Positions 24,096 through 35,036 of a stretch of DNA of 64,000 bases are shown here, piece by piece. The position numbers and the translations under genes were made by a program. The stretch's first letter is position 1, and every line of letters starts with the position of its first letter. The stretch is from Paramyrothecium sp. XJ0827 (Eukaryota; Ascomycota; Sordariomycetes; Hypocreales; Stachybotryaceae): contig JAJFPB010000001.1 in assembly GCA_020881915.1 (NCBI GenBank), positions 4,588,001 to 4,652,000 on the forward strand, in the 5' to 3' direction. The notes under the pieces are model-generated. The model saw only the letters and a list, made by a program, of their open reading frames with translations, ran no database searches and was not told where the DNA came from.

Positions 24096-24731
24096 ATGTT
24101 CATTGAACGTCGTCTCGAATCGCCATCAGAAGCCAATGGCGAACTCGACTCGATGCTAATCGAAACACCAAGGCTTCTCCTCAGACGGCATGTTCTCTCC
24201 GATGCGTCAAGTCTAGCCGAGGCGGCCAACCACGAGGCTGTGGCACGAAATCTTCGTGACCGCTTCCCATCGCCTTACACGACTGCAGCTGCAGAATCCT
24301 ACCTAAAAATGGTCACGTCAAGTAAAAGCACATATCCCGAATCAATTGCCATCCTGGTGAAGCCCGGAACGCCTGACAACCAAACCGCCGAGCCGCTCCA
24401 CATCGGCGGCATCGGTGTCATACCTCAACACGACGTCAACTACCGCACCTGGGAGCTAGGCTACTGGCTGACACCGTCGGCATGGGGAAAGGGCTACATG
24501 ACGGAGGCCGCAACGCCCTTTGTACAATGGTGCTTCGCTACGTGGCCGCTACTGAACCGGATGGAGGCGAGTACGTACGCGAGGAACGAGTCGAGCGGCA
24601 AGGTCTTGACGAAGTGCGGATTTGTTCTCGAAGGCAGGAAGCGGGAGGACGTGGAGAAAAATGGCGAGATGTTGGACAGCTTGATATATGGGTTACTGAG
24701 GAGGGATCTCAGAGAAGAAGTTTCGGGTTGA
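24096..24731 (+). CDS. GNAT-family N-acetyltransferase (RimJ/RimL type)
   Basis: Single exon, 211 aa. IETPRLLLRR opens the fold at about residue 23 as in RimJ/RimL-like acetyltransferases. HIGGIGVIPQ is a beta-strand region, and ELGYWLTPSAWGKGYMTEAA holds the acetyl-CoA loop (here W-G-K-G-Y-M). YARNESSGKVLTKCGFVLEG is the conserved end, with N-x-x-S followed by the GF strand. Known of the family: transfer of acetyl from acetyl-CoA to an amine of a protein N-terminus or small molecule. The substrate cannot be told. A shorter start at the internal Met (MLIETPRLL) is possible, since the domain begins there. Confidence 0.85.
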   Translation: MFIERRLESPSEANGELDSMLIETPRLLLRRHVLSDASSLAEAANHEAVARNLRDRFPSPYTTAAAESYLKMVTSSKSTYPESIAILVKPGTPDNQTAEPLHIGGIGVIPQHDVNYRTWELGYWLTPSAWGKGYMTEAATPFVQWCFATWPLLNRMEASTYARNESSGKVLTKCGFVLEGRKREDVEKNGEMLDSLIYGLLRRDLREEVSG

Positions 24732-25272
24732 GATACAGCGTAGTGAAGGTCTTGCGAGTGCTCTGAATGTTGGCTTGTGGTATTGATGGAGGCACGGTCC
24801 CAAGCTCAAAGACAAGGCATCATCCGGTCACCAAAAGGCTGAAAAAAGACAGTAAGTAGAAAAAAGTGCTACGGTTAGCAAATCACCATCAAGAGCATGT
24901 CGTTTATTGCACGTCCAAATTCCAATACTGTACTCTGTACCCGGTAGTAAGTCACGAATGTGGAGATGGGGCGGATGTGGATGTGGAGGAGGTCCCTGGT
25001 TAGAAGACCAAAACCTGCGAGCGAACTGGGTAGAGTAATGGTCCGCTCTTGATTGGCCTGCCGACTCGCTCGAACAATTTTCCGACTACACCCACCACAT
25101 CTCAAGCTTCACTTTCCCTCTAGCACCTCTGGCACTAGGTGATGACGGTTATAGTCACGAAGGCGAATTCTTCAACGTCCACCAGCCATTGACTTCCCTC
25201 AGATAGGAGGACATCCAAGGGGATCCCGACCACCTCTTCTCGCGTCCGGATAACGATCCTACTCCTCCCACA
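24732..25272. promoter_or_regulatory. upstream region of the complex I 49-kDa gene
   Basis: 541 bp. An ATTGG (inverted CCAAT box) at 25052-25056 lies about 220 bp before the start. CCAAT boxes are the known sites of the HAP/CBC complex, which acts on respiratory genes in fungi; its use here is inference. Confidence 0.35.
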
Positions 25273-26793
25273 ATGGCCTCCCTCCACAGACTTGCCGGCC
25301 AGGCTGCCAGGCGCATGTGCCTTCGACCGACGCCTCTCGCCTCCCGCCCCTTCTCGACGACGTGCTTCCGACGATACGCCACCCCCGAGCCCGTCGGCAC
25401 CAGGCTCGTGCCCGTTGGCGAGGACTTCGACACCACCGACCCCTACGGCGCCAGCGGCCAGGAGACGACCGGCGGCAGAAAGTCGCGCGAGAACTCCGTC
25501 GAGGGCCGCAAGGTCAGGCACTACACTGTCAACTTCGGTCCTCAGCACCCGGCCGCCCACGGTGTGCTGCGCTTGATTCTCGAGCTGAACGGCGAGGAGA
25601 TCATCCGAGCTGATCCCCACGTCGGCTTGCTGCACCGCGGCACCGAGAAGTTGATCGAGTACAAGACGTATCTGCAGGCCCTGCCCTACTTTGACCGTCT
25701 CGACTATGTTTCCATGATGACCAACGAGCAATGCTACTCCCTCGCTGTCGAGAAGCTTCTCAACATTGAGATTCCCGAGCGAGCCAAGTACATCCGTACC
25801 CTGTTCGGCGAGCTCACTCGTGTTCTGAACCATCTCATGTCCGTCCTGTCCCACGCCATGGACGTTGGTGCTTTGACGCCTTTCCTGTGGGGTTTCGAGG
25901 AGCGCGAGAAGCTGATGGTAAGCCTGCATCGTTTTCGTCAGAGGGTACAGCAGTCATTAATGTGATGTCGTGTAGGAGTTCTACGAGCGTGTCTCGGGAG
26001 CCCGTCTTCACGCTGCCTACGTCCGACCCGGTGGTGTTCACCAGGACATCCCCGTCGGTCTTCTTGACGACATCTACCAGTGGGCTACGCAGTTCGGCGA
26101 CCGAATCGACGAGACCGAGGAAATGCTTACTGACAACCGTATCTGGATCGAGCGTCTGAGGGGTGTTGGCGTCGTCTCGGCTGCCGAGGCTCTGAACCTT
26201 TCGTTCACTGGTGTCATGCTTCGTGGTTCCGGTATCCCCTACGATATCCGTAAGAGCCAGCCCTACGACGCTTATGACAAGGTCGAGTTTGACGTGCCTG
26301 TCGGCACGAACGGCGACTGCTACGACCGATACCTCTGCCGCATGGAGGAGTTCCGTCAGTCCCTGCGCATCATCCACCAGTGCCTGAACCAGATGCCCGC
26401 CGGCCCCATTCGTGTCGAGGACTACAAGGTTTCGCCTCCTCCCCGCGCCGCCATGAAGGAGAACATGGAGGCTCTTATCCACCACTTCCTGCTCTACACC
26501 AAGGGCTACGCCGTGCCTCCCGGTGACACCTACTCTGTCATCGAGGCGCCCAAGGGTGAGATGGGTGTGTACATTGTCAGTGATGGCAGCGAGCGCCCAT
26601 ACCGTTGCCACATCCGCGCTCCTGGTTTCGCCCACCTGGGTGGTTTCGACCACGTCTCCAAGGGCCACTTGCTGGCTGACGCCGTGGCGGTTATCGGTAC
26701 CATGGATCTGGTGTTCGGTAAGTTTCAACGGCTCCGTTTCCCTATCTTCAAAGCACAAGGACTAACGAGATTCCAGGCGAGGTCGATCGATAA
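25273..26793 (+). CDS. nuo-49: NADH:ubiquinone oxidoreductase 49-kDa subunit (NDUFS2 / NUO-49)
   Basis: Three exons: 25273-25917, 25976-26717 and 26777-26793, 467 aa. Introns are GTAAGC...GTAG and GTAAGT...CCAG (with ACTAAC); the last exon has only five codons and a stop (GEVDR). The N-terminus is a mitochondrial presequence rich in Arg and Ser. The NuoD signature follows: [27 protein letters not shown], then [28 protein letters not shown] and [12 protein letters not shown]. The end, [20 protein letters not shown] then [12 protein letters not shown], is the family's C-terminus. Known role: a core subunit of complex I in the peripheral arm; with PSST it forms the quinone-binding pocket. It faces COQ6, which helps make that quinone, tail to tail 253 bp away. 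Confidence 0.97.
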
Positions 26794-27046
26794 TTAAAGG
26801 CTGGTGTAAGCAACGGAAGTTTAGAGTGTTCTTTTTCTATTTTGTTTGTAATCATAGCTGACGACGGAGAACAATCGTAAATACTCCTAGAATGTCTTCT
26901 TGATAACACTTTGCTGTACCACATCCAAACTTTGTGCATGTAGTAGAATGATATCGGATGAACTAACGTTCTTTAACGTTTGAAATGCCTTAGAATTACA
27001 TCATACAAAGATTCTACAAGATATGTATACACGAGTATTTGTGTGC

Positions 27047-28572
27047 TCAGGCAGCCGTTTTCGAGGCTTGCTCCATCAAGAAATTCTTCAAAGGACCCAA
27101 AGAATTGACCGCTTTCAAACCAATCGAGCGCAGCGGAACGAGAGGCCCGCTGTCGACCGAATAAATCTTGTGGAGTTTATCGCACACGCCAAGCATGACA
27201 TGGTTGGCCGCGTACCGCTCACTGTTGTAAGCATCAAGCGACATTTGCGTTCCCAGATCTTGTCCGTGCGAGACGGCATACTCGATGGCATTCACGAGGC
27301 TCTGCACGTCGGCCTGGCCTTGGTTGAGGCCCTGTCCAGCCAGTGGATGAATGGTGTGCGCCGCGTCGCCGACCAGAGCGACACGCTCCCCGGTGTATGT
27401 GTCCGCGTGGCGCATTTTGAGTGGGAACGAGGCGATCGTGCCCTCCTGGACCGCAGTGACGGCCTGGGGGACGGCCTGAGCAGCGATGGACGTATGCTGG
27501 GCCCGCCAGGCAAGCTCCTCACGCTGGCCAGACGCCTGGGTGTGCATGAAGGCAAGGTCTACGGGGCTGAGGCGGAACGCGGCATTGACCATGGCGATGA
27601 AGTCTTCAGGCGACAGCTTCTTCAGCAGCGCTGCATTCTCAGGCGTTGTGGACCACACGAGCGTGGCATGCTTGCCAGGCATGGGAAGCATGGCCACGGG
27701 CCCGGTGGGAAGAAACCGCTGATAGGCGATCTCGCTCTGATCCCCTGCCCAACCCTCGCCCTCGAGTTCAAGTGTCGCCACAACACCGTGCCTTCCGTAG
27801 TCCCAGCCACGGCTCTTGATGCCCGCGAAAGACCGCACGGGGCTGTTTGCGCCGTCTGCACCGACCAGCAGCCGGGCGGCCAGCGACTGGCCACCAGATA
27901 GCGTGACGATGGGCCATTCGCTCAGATCAAAGTCCTCTTCCTCTTGGCCCAAGTCGATCTTCTCAACCTTGGAGTTATCGAACACGTCTACCCCTCCGAG
28001 CTCCTGAAGTCGCTTTGTCAGGCCGGAGGTGATGTTGAGGTTCTCGGCCATGTACGCTATGGGCTTCCCGGCGCCAGCGCGAGGGTGCCAGTCGAACTCG
28101 ATACGCGCATCCGTGATGCCGTCCCAGACCTGCATCTCGTGATAGGCCTGGATCCTATCCCTCTTCATGTGCGTCCATGCTCCTATCGTGTTGAGGAACT
28201 GCGCCGAGGTCGGGGTGAGGGAGCTGCATCGGTTGGAGAACTTGGTGGAAGGGAGGGAAAATGCCGCGGCCTTGGAGAGATCCTGGGCTTCGACGAGGGC
28301 GACTCGCAGGCGGGAGGTAGCTGGGCTCGATCCTGTAAAAGCGCGTGTTAGTGGACGGACAGAGGGGGGTACTCGGTGGCATGAAGATGGGAGATCATAC
28401 GTAGTGCAGTTAACAGACTCAATCCTGCCGGACCTCCACCGACGCAGACGACGTCGTAGATATCCTTGGACTGCGTAGCATAGGACCGCTGCTGCAACTG
28501 GGTCTTGAACTGTCGCGAGCAGCTCCTGCAGATGTAGCGGGAGCCGCTCGTGGTGGAACGAGTGGCCAGCAT
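27047..28572 (-). CDS. COQ6: ubiquinone biosynthesis monooxygenase COQ6
   Basis: Two exons: 28572-28401 and 28332-27047, 485 aa. The intron is GTATGATC...CACTAACACGCGCTTTTACAG (68 nt); joining C+GA keeps frame. The start MLATRSTTSGSRYI is a mitochondrial presequence; the codon 42 nt upstream in frame is TTG, so 28572 is the first ATG. The FAD-binding Rossmann motif is DVVCVGGGPAGLSLL. The second FAD motif is RVALVGDAAHTIHPLAGQGL, followed by NQGQADV; LLVGADGANSPVR is the DG motif. All are typical of the UbiH/COQ6 flavin monooxygenases. Known role: C5-hydroxylation of the ubiquinone ring in the mitochondrial CoQ synthome. It shares an upstream region with SRC1/HEH1. Confidence 0.95.
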
Positions 28573-29353
28573 CCTTCGATTGACGCAGACAACAATGGCC
28601 AGTGAGTAGGGCAAGACGAAAACAATCGGACGGCGCCCGGTGCTGACCGAGGTCCAAGTGGTGTTGCTCTCGACCCAGGTTACGGTACAGTGCCCGTAGC
28701 AGGTGATGTAAGTAAGGTACCTTACTTATCGTCCCATGAACTTTTTTGAAGCTTCAATTGATCTGCTGCATGGGGCCGAGCTGTGTGGCGTCAAGGCTGT
28801 GGCTAGGGCGTGCGCGCACGGGACATGTAGTGGCGCGATGTGGCGCGTGCTGGCGTGCTGGCCAGCTCGGCGTAAAACTGCAGAGGCGGGCCCACGTTTC
28901 CGCTCTGTTGTCATAGACAACCGCACTAAGCAGTTCGTCTCAAAGGGTCTCAACTGATTACTGCCACCATTTTGTTCAAAATCCGCGGCAATTACTGGGG
29001 TTATTTTATCCTTTGCCCTTCCCAGAGTCCCAGCTCCTCAGCAAGGAGATCGTCACCTGTTTTCTCCTCGAGGAAGCGGACGCTTTCTTGTCCTGTGGCC
29101 ATCGACGCGTGCCTTGGACCGTAGATCCAGGATCTGACCAGTCGCGACGTCATCACCCGTTTGGTTCATTGTCTGTCTCAGGCCCCCCGCGGTGTACGAG
29201 GCCGCTTCGGTTGACCCTTTGACGCGGCCCATTCAGCGACCCGCCGAAAGGAGAAGCTTCTGGTTCTATCAACCGCAGTCTTGAATTATCAGTTTTTCAT
29301 TTGCAAGGGACTGCTGCCGCGCCTCCATCGTCACGCTATACGTCCTCGGCATC
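28573..29353. promoter_or_regulatory. divergent promoter region COQ6 / SRC1
   Basis: 781 bp between divergent start codons. It contains a perfect 20-bp palindrome at 28709-28728, listed separately. The 29000-29350 part is the probable 5' UTR of SRC1. Confidence 0.45.
28709..28728. promoter_or_regulatory. perfect 20-bp palindrome, TAAGTAAGGTACCTTACTTA
   Basis: The two halves are exact reverse complements with no spacer. It lies about 140 bp upstream of the COQ6 start codon. It belongs to the AAGGTACCTT motif family seen between genes elsewhere in the window. The shape suits a dimeric DNA-binding protein or a small repeat; which is not known. Confidence 0.6.
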
Positions 29354-31440
29354 ATGTCTGACGGCGACGACTACCTCCAGGAGGGCTTCGACCCGCGCAC
29401 TGTTACCATCCCCCGCCTCAGGTCCATCCTCGTCACGCACAGCATCGACTTTCCCGCCACGGCCAAGAAGTCACAGTTGGTCGCGCTGGTCGAGGATCAT
29501 GTGCTCTCCCAGGCACCCAAGCTGCGCGCGCAGAGGGACAGGGCAAAGCGGTCGAGCTTCGGAATCGTAAACGCCGGGAGCGCCGAAGATACCCCAGGCT
29601 GGGCTGATCACGACTTGCGCCCACCGCCCTCGGCGAGGCGCTCAAAGTCCCCGCGCAAGAGCTCCGCCAGGATCAAGGCCGAAGACGACGACATTGAACC
29701 ACCGGCGTTTACCAGCCCGCGGAAGCGTACAGTGCGATCATCCAGTCGGCAGCTCTCGCACACCGATGACAACGATGAACCCGAACCTATCGGCTCCGTC
29801 CGTCGCTCACGGCGAACTGTCACGCCTCAGATTAAGGATGAGCCGGAAGAAGAGAGCGTTTTCACAGATGACAACCCTTTTCAAGGCAAGGGCAGCTCGC
29901 CCCCGCAGGTCAAAACGCCGAGCAATCGGAGGCGGACAACTGGTGGAGATGCGACAAGAAGCGTACAGTCTCGCCGTCGCACGGATGGCCCGGTGGAGGA
30001 TTCGAGAACCACAAGGTCATTCGGGGTTCCTGTACCAGCACGCCATCTGGAGTTACAGGAGGATATAGTGGAGCCCGAGGAGGAGTTCACCCCCGAGGCG
30101 CAACTCGAGTTAGAGGAAGCGGCCCGGCAAGGAGAGATCACTCTCAGACCTCGCAAGATATCACCGCCTCCTGCTCGTAAGAGTAGTTTCAAGACACCAC
30201 TTCTGGTACTATTCCTCAGCTTACTGGGGGCTTATTTGGCTTGGTATCGCCAGGAAAAAATCGCTGTTGGCTACTGCGGCCTTGGTAGGCCGGCCAAGTC
30301 TCTTCTACCGCCGGAGACTCCCGTTCCCGATGCCCTTCTCCCCATCGTCGAGCCCCAATGTGAGGATTGCCCCTCGCACGCGTACTGTTACGAGGACTAC
30401 TCTGCTCGCTGCGAGCCTGGTTTCATCCTGCGCGCGCACCCCCTCTCATTTGGTGGCTTGGTGCCTCTTCCTCCTACCTGTGAACCTGACGGTGAGAAGG
30501 CTCGCCGTGTCAAGGCCGTCGCAGATCGAGCTGTCGAAGAGCTTAGGGAGCGAAGGGCCAAATATGAGTGCGGTGACTTGGTTGACGAGGAGGGACACCA
30601 GGTGGATTCTCCGGCGATAGCTGAGGAGGAGCTCAAGGAGAGTGTGAGCATCAAGAGGAGCAAGCGTTTGAACAACGACGAGTTCAATGACTTGTGGGCA
30701 GCCGCAATCGGCGAAGTGACAAAAAGAGAAGAAGTGGTGGTCGAGACTATCGAGTGAGTTGCATTTCTTCAGCCTTATGATTCGCAAGGCATTTCGCAGT
30801 CTACATAGTTTCTGACTTTTCAACTAACCAGATCCGCTCCTGAACCTACAGAACGTCCGATCCCGCCGGTCTTCCAAACCGCAAGCTATCGTCCAGCTCT
30901 CTCGCTCGCCTTTCGCTCAGCTGCGCCCTCAAGCGCCAGGTCCGGCTCGGATTGGCAAGATATCGAATCCCAGCTGGACTTTTGATGCTCCTCTCCTTGG
31001 GTGTGATCTATCTGCGTGCCAGGTATCGCAAGCATGTCGCTACGACAGCCCGCATTCCTGCCCTGGCAGACCTTGTCTTCGAGCGGCTTGCCAGCCAAAA
31101 GGAGTTGGGCGACGAGGACCTGGACGACCCATGGCTGTTCCTACCAAATCTGCGAGACGACGTGCTCCGTACAGTGCACTCACTGTCAGAGCGTGAAAGG
31201 ATCTGGCAGCGCGTTAAAGCTGTTGTCGAGCAAAACAGTAACGTCCGGACCAGTCAGCGTGAAGGCCGGAGTGGAGAGGTCGGCCGGGCGTGGGAGTGGA
31301 TCGGTCCCGTTGCCGGCGAAAGCGTTCGAAGACGACGTAGTGCGAGGGTGTCGTGGGGTCCAGATGTGAAATCTGAGTCGCCCGATCCTCGCGAGTCCAA
31401 GGAGTCGAGCAAGTGGGAAGAGTCGAGACCCATCTATTGA
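29354..31440 (+). CDS. SRC1: inner nuclear membrane protein Src1/Heh1 (MAN1-LEM family)
   Basis: Two exons: 29354-30753 and 30852-31440, 662 aa. The intron (98 nt) is GTGAGT...CCTACAG, and GA+A restores the frame. The N-terminal HeH fold (about residues 10-52) has EGFDPRTVTIPRLRSILVTH and KKSQLVALVEDHV. A basic/acidic disordered region with RKR clusters (nuclear targeting) follows. The first transmembrane segment is LLVLFLSLLGAYLAWY (about 281-297). A Man1-Src1 C-terminal lumenal domain with CEDCPSHAYCYEDYSARCEP leads to the second segment, GLLMLLSLGVIYL (about 507-519), and then a C-terminal nucleoplasmic domain with RIWQRVKAVVEQNSNVRTSQ. Known role: tethering of chromatin/rDNA to the nuclear envelope and nuclear pore assembly. 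Yeast SRC1 is alternatively spliced; see findings for a comparable possibility here. Confidence 0.93.
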
Positions 31441-31952
31441 TTGACGTTTCCTGGCGAGTAAGCTCTTATCGGCCGTTTCCTTTGTACTTGCTTTCCACAT
31501 GAATGACAAACAATGGGGACTGGGGTTGTTGTAATGACGCAGTATCGGGACATTCTGGCGTTATAGGGTTGGATTTTGTACTGTCAGCCGAGCTAAAGTA
31601 CTGTGTATGATATACGCATTTACAATTTCAAACATTGATCTTAATACATTCAAGCACAGAACGGATGTATCGCCGCCGAGTGCATGTTGCTACAAGGAGT
31701 TGTTGCCGATGGCGGCTCCATGGGGCCCAAGGCACGCATCGGCTCATGCAACAAAATCTAGCCGTTTTGTATTTTGAACTGATCAATCCTCGCATTACAA
31801 CGAAGACACAGCAGGCACAACCAAGTTCTCGGATTAGGTATTGAGTCGACTAATGTCGTGATTCGGATTGGCTAATGCACAGGTGTTTATAGACACAAGG
31901 GGGTTACAAAGGAAACGGTGACCTTTTCATGTTTAACCTAGGTTGCAACAAT
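31441..31952. other. intergenic between convergent SRC1 and ATP4
   Basis: 512 bp holding the two facing 3' UTRs. No gene is seen. Confidence 0.5.
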
Positions 31953-32890
31953 TTATTGAGCCTTGGAGGAGACGATCTCTGCAGGAAACGATTAGCACAG
32001 GCGACTTTTTAGGCTCCTGGGGAGGCGCAAGACTCACTCTCGATATCGGCAACGCTCTGCTGCAGGATCTGCTGCAGAACCTTGGGGTTCTCCAGTTCCT
32101 TCTGGATCTTGGCGATAATGGAAGCAGCAAGCTCCTTCTGCTGGCGCTGCTTGACCTGGCCCTCGTAGCGGACCCAGGAGTCGAGGACAGTCTTGGCCTC
32201 AGCAGCCAGAGCAGTCTTCTGCTCGAGCTCGAAAGCCTGAGCCTCAAGCTTGGCGGTTTCCTGAGAGCCTCCTGTTAGCGATGTCCTCTTGCGGCGATAC
32301 AATGTGGTGTCAGCCATCTCAACCCACCTTGGAAACCTCGAACAGAGACTTGGTGATGTCAACAACACCGCCCATCTGCTTAACGCCCTCAATGCGGGTC
32401 TTGACGGCCTCGGTGTGGTCGGCACGGGCGCTGTTGAGGATGTTCTTGATCTTCTCGTTCTGGGACTCGGCCCACTCCTTGTAGGCAGGGCCACCGTACT
32501 TGATGAGGCCACCCCAGACGGCGAGCAGGCAGACGGCGACGATGGTCTCCTCGTTGACGACGTAGTACTCGTTGCTGATGGCGTAGATGCTCAGGGCAGC
32601 GCTGCTGCTGAGGATGGCGCTCTTGCTGAGCAGGCTGCTGCCGGGGAGGGCGTCGATGATGCTCTGGGCCTTCTTCTTGGGGTCCTCGGCGGGCACGTTG
32701 CTCGAGTTGCGCACGGCAGCGCCGGCCATGGCAGGGAGGGCTCGGCGGGCCAGAACCGGTCGGAGGAGGGGAGCGCCTATTCACACGGTCAGAGTCACTC
32801 GGGGGTCGATCTTGCGCCAATTGGCGCCTGCCGGCTCCGACCAGGGATTCTCGACGTACCGACGGCGCGAGGGACCAAGCGGGAGGCCAT
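31953..32890 (-). CDS. ATP4: mitochondrial F1Fo ATP synthase subunit 4 (subunit b)
   Basis: Four exons: 32890-32860, 32776-32328, 32260-32038 and 31978-31953, 242 aa. Introns are GTACGT...ATAG, GTGGGT...TCAG (GCTAAC) and GTGAGT...GCAG (GCTAAT). The last exon gives only nine residues and completes the C-terminus ADIEKIVSSKAQ. The N-terminus MASRLVPRAVGAPLLRPVL is a mitochondrial presequence. The mature part has DPKKKAQSIIDALPG, two hydrophobic segments (SAALSIYAISNEYYVV and TIVAVCLLAVWGGLIKY), then a long charged helix with WAESQNEKIKNIL and KQRQQKELAASII. Known role: the peripheral stator stalk linking membrane Fo to F1. Reading exon 3 straight through its donor would give a wrong tail (SESCASPGA), so the fourth exon matters. 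It is divergent from NOC4. Confidence 0.95.
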
Positions 32891-33277
32891 TTTGCGATGG
32901 TTTCTAATGGGGTATCGACAGCTTGACGTTGCTCTAGGAGCCGAGAATGAGGATTGAGGTTTTATCGCGCTAGCTCCGGTGAAAGCTCGTGTCACGTGTT
33001 CCCTGATTTCGTCAACTCCCGGATTAGCCGTGCTTTCCCCGATGCTCGCAGGCTTGGGCGCCCGGGCAGCATTGATTGGTCGAAAATTCAAGGTCCCTGA
33101 AAGATTTCACGATTGCTATGCCAGAAATTCAAGATATTCTCTTCAACTCATCGACCTTATAAGACGCTCTCACTTAAAATTCGACCTGAGAATTGCTTTT
33201 TACCGTTGGCTCATTCGTCAGACATTCTACTAGGATCGAGGTCTTCTTCCCCATTCAAGGCATTCTAATCCTTCACT
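32891..33277. promoter_or_regulatory. divergent promoter region ATP4 / NOC4
   Basis: 387 bp shared by two divergent genes. An ATTGG (inverted CCAAT) at 33075-33079 sits near the middle, a plausible HAP/CBC site for the ATP synthase gene (inference). Confidence 0.4.
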
Positions 33278-35036
33278 ATGCCTACGACTACAGTGGGCGA
33301 AGGCGCAAAGCGGAAAAGACTTTCTAATGGCGAAAAGGTCGTGAAGAGGCGCCGCTCTTCTGGAGAGGAAGATGACCCCAACGCCAAGATCTTACTCCTG
33401 GAGCAAGGCATTCTGGAGTCTAAGAAGAATTACAACGACATCACGGTCCTTCTCACGACCATGCGCCAGTTTGATAGCGGCAACGAAGAGTCGATGCTGG
33501 CTGCGGTTGCGCTTTGCCGAGTGTTCGTGCGCCTCCTGGCACAAGGATCGCTGATCCCCAAGAAGACACTGTCCGACAAGGAAAGGGTAGTTGTGAGCTG
33601 GTTGAAAGACCACTTTTTTCAGTACAAGTCTGAACTTGTGCATTTATTGAAGGACGAAGATGCTGGAACCACTGCCCTGACGCTGTGCATGCGAGCCCTG
33701 AAGGCCGAAGGTGAATTCATGTACGACAAGGAAGACTACACCTTCCCCCGGAAATTTTTGCAAGAGATTGTCACAAGCATCACTCTGTCCGGCAACGACC
33801 AAGTACGGAAGGCTTTTATCGAAGAGTATGCTGAGCAGTTTGATGATGTTCGCTACTTCACTTTCAAGTCTGTCAAGTATGTATACATCCCCACACCTTT
33901 TTGCACTTGATTCTGACAGTCATCTAGGTCAAGGGTTGATGAGCTCGTCGAGAGTGAAGAGTCGGCCGGGCAGTTTGACGCGATCTTTGACCTCCTGTCT
34001 GCATTGGACGGAGTTCCTGAATCTGCAGAGGAGCTGGAGGACTTTTACGTCCCGCGGCCTAAGAAGAAATCTCACTATCTCCTGCTCGCTCCTCAGCACA
34101 AGAAGCAGGGCCAGGAAGCGTGGCTGGCATTGATGGGTCTCGTTGACACCAAGGAGCAGCGTAAAGCAGTGCTGAACATCATGTCGACAGTCATTGCGCC
34201 GTGGTTCAACAAGCCTGAATTGCTGGCTGATTTCCTTACCGATTCGTACAACGCTGGCGGGTCCATGTCCTTATTGGCACTGTCGGGTGTCTTCTACCTC
34301 ATCCAGGAACGAAACCTTGACTATCCGTCATTCTACCACAAGCTCTACTCATTACTTGATCGCGACATCTTGCACTCGAAACACAGGTCGCGCTTCTTCC
34401 GCCTTCTGGACACGTTCTTGGGGTCAACGCATATTCCTGCCGCTTTAGTCGCGAGCTTCATCAAGCGGCTGGCTCGACTTGCGCTTAATGCGCCACCGAG
34501 CGCCATCGTCACGGTGATCCCTTGGATCTACAACTTGATGAAGCACCATCCGTCGTGTACCTTTATGATGCATCGGGAGATCCGAGACGCCGAGAAGAAG
34601 AAGCAGATCCAGGATCACGGCTTTGAGGATCCTTTCCTGCCCGACGCGACGGACCCAATGGAAACAAAGGCCATTGATAGCTGTGTGTGGGAGCTTGTAC
34701 AGCTGCAATCACATTACCACCCCAACGTTGCTACTATTGCCAAGATCATCTCGGAGCAATTCACTAAACAATCCTACAACATAGAAGACTTCCTCGACCA
34801 CTCATACGCCAGTGTAAGTTCTTCAGCAATACCTGAATGCCGTAATCGCACTGACAGTATCTACATAGCTTTTGGAGGCGGAGTTGGGCAAAGAGGTCAG
34901 GAAAGCACCAGTTGTCGAGTTCCAAATTCCCAAGAAAGTTTTCTTCCCACAGGAAGTGCCAGCGCCTGCACCAGACAGCCTCCTGGTTAGGCTTTGGGAT
35001 TTTGAAGGACCCTCTCACAGCGCCAAGGTCGCATAA
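33278..35036 (+). CDS. NOC4: nucleolar complex protein Noc4 (CBF/Mak21 family)
   Basis: Three exons: 33278-33876, 33928-34813 and 34869-35036, 550 aa. Introns are GTATGT...CTAG and GTAAGT...ATAG. The start MPTTTVGEGAKRKRL leads into a basic nuclear/nucleolar patch (KRRRSS). The N-terminal half is helical. The CBF/Mak21 domain covers about residues 290-480, with LNIMSTVIAPWFNKPELLAD, GGSMSLLALSGVFYLIQE, LDYPSFYHKLYSLLD and RLARLALNAPPSAI, all close to Noc4. A conserved late element is DPMETKAIDSCVWELVQLQ followed by HYHPNVATIAKIISEQF. Known role: with Nop14, Noc4 supports maturation and nuclear export of the 40S ribosomal subunit. The C-terminus after exon 3 includes VVEFQIPKKVFF and ends in a hydrophobic LLVRLWDFEG. 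Confidence 0.94.

Noticed and set aside
25835..26758. 307-codon open frame on the minus strand
   Set aside because: It is antisense to the complex I 49-kDa gene, whose protein is unmistakable; the frame exists because of G/C-rich third positions.
27023..27901. 292-codon plus-strand frame
   Set aside because: It is antisense to COQ6 and has no recognisable product.
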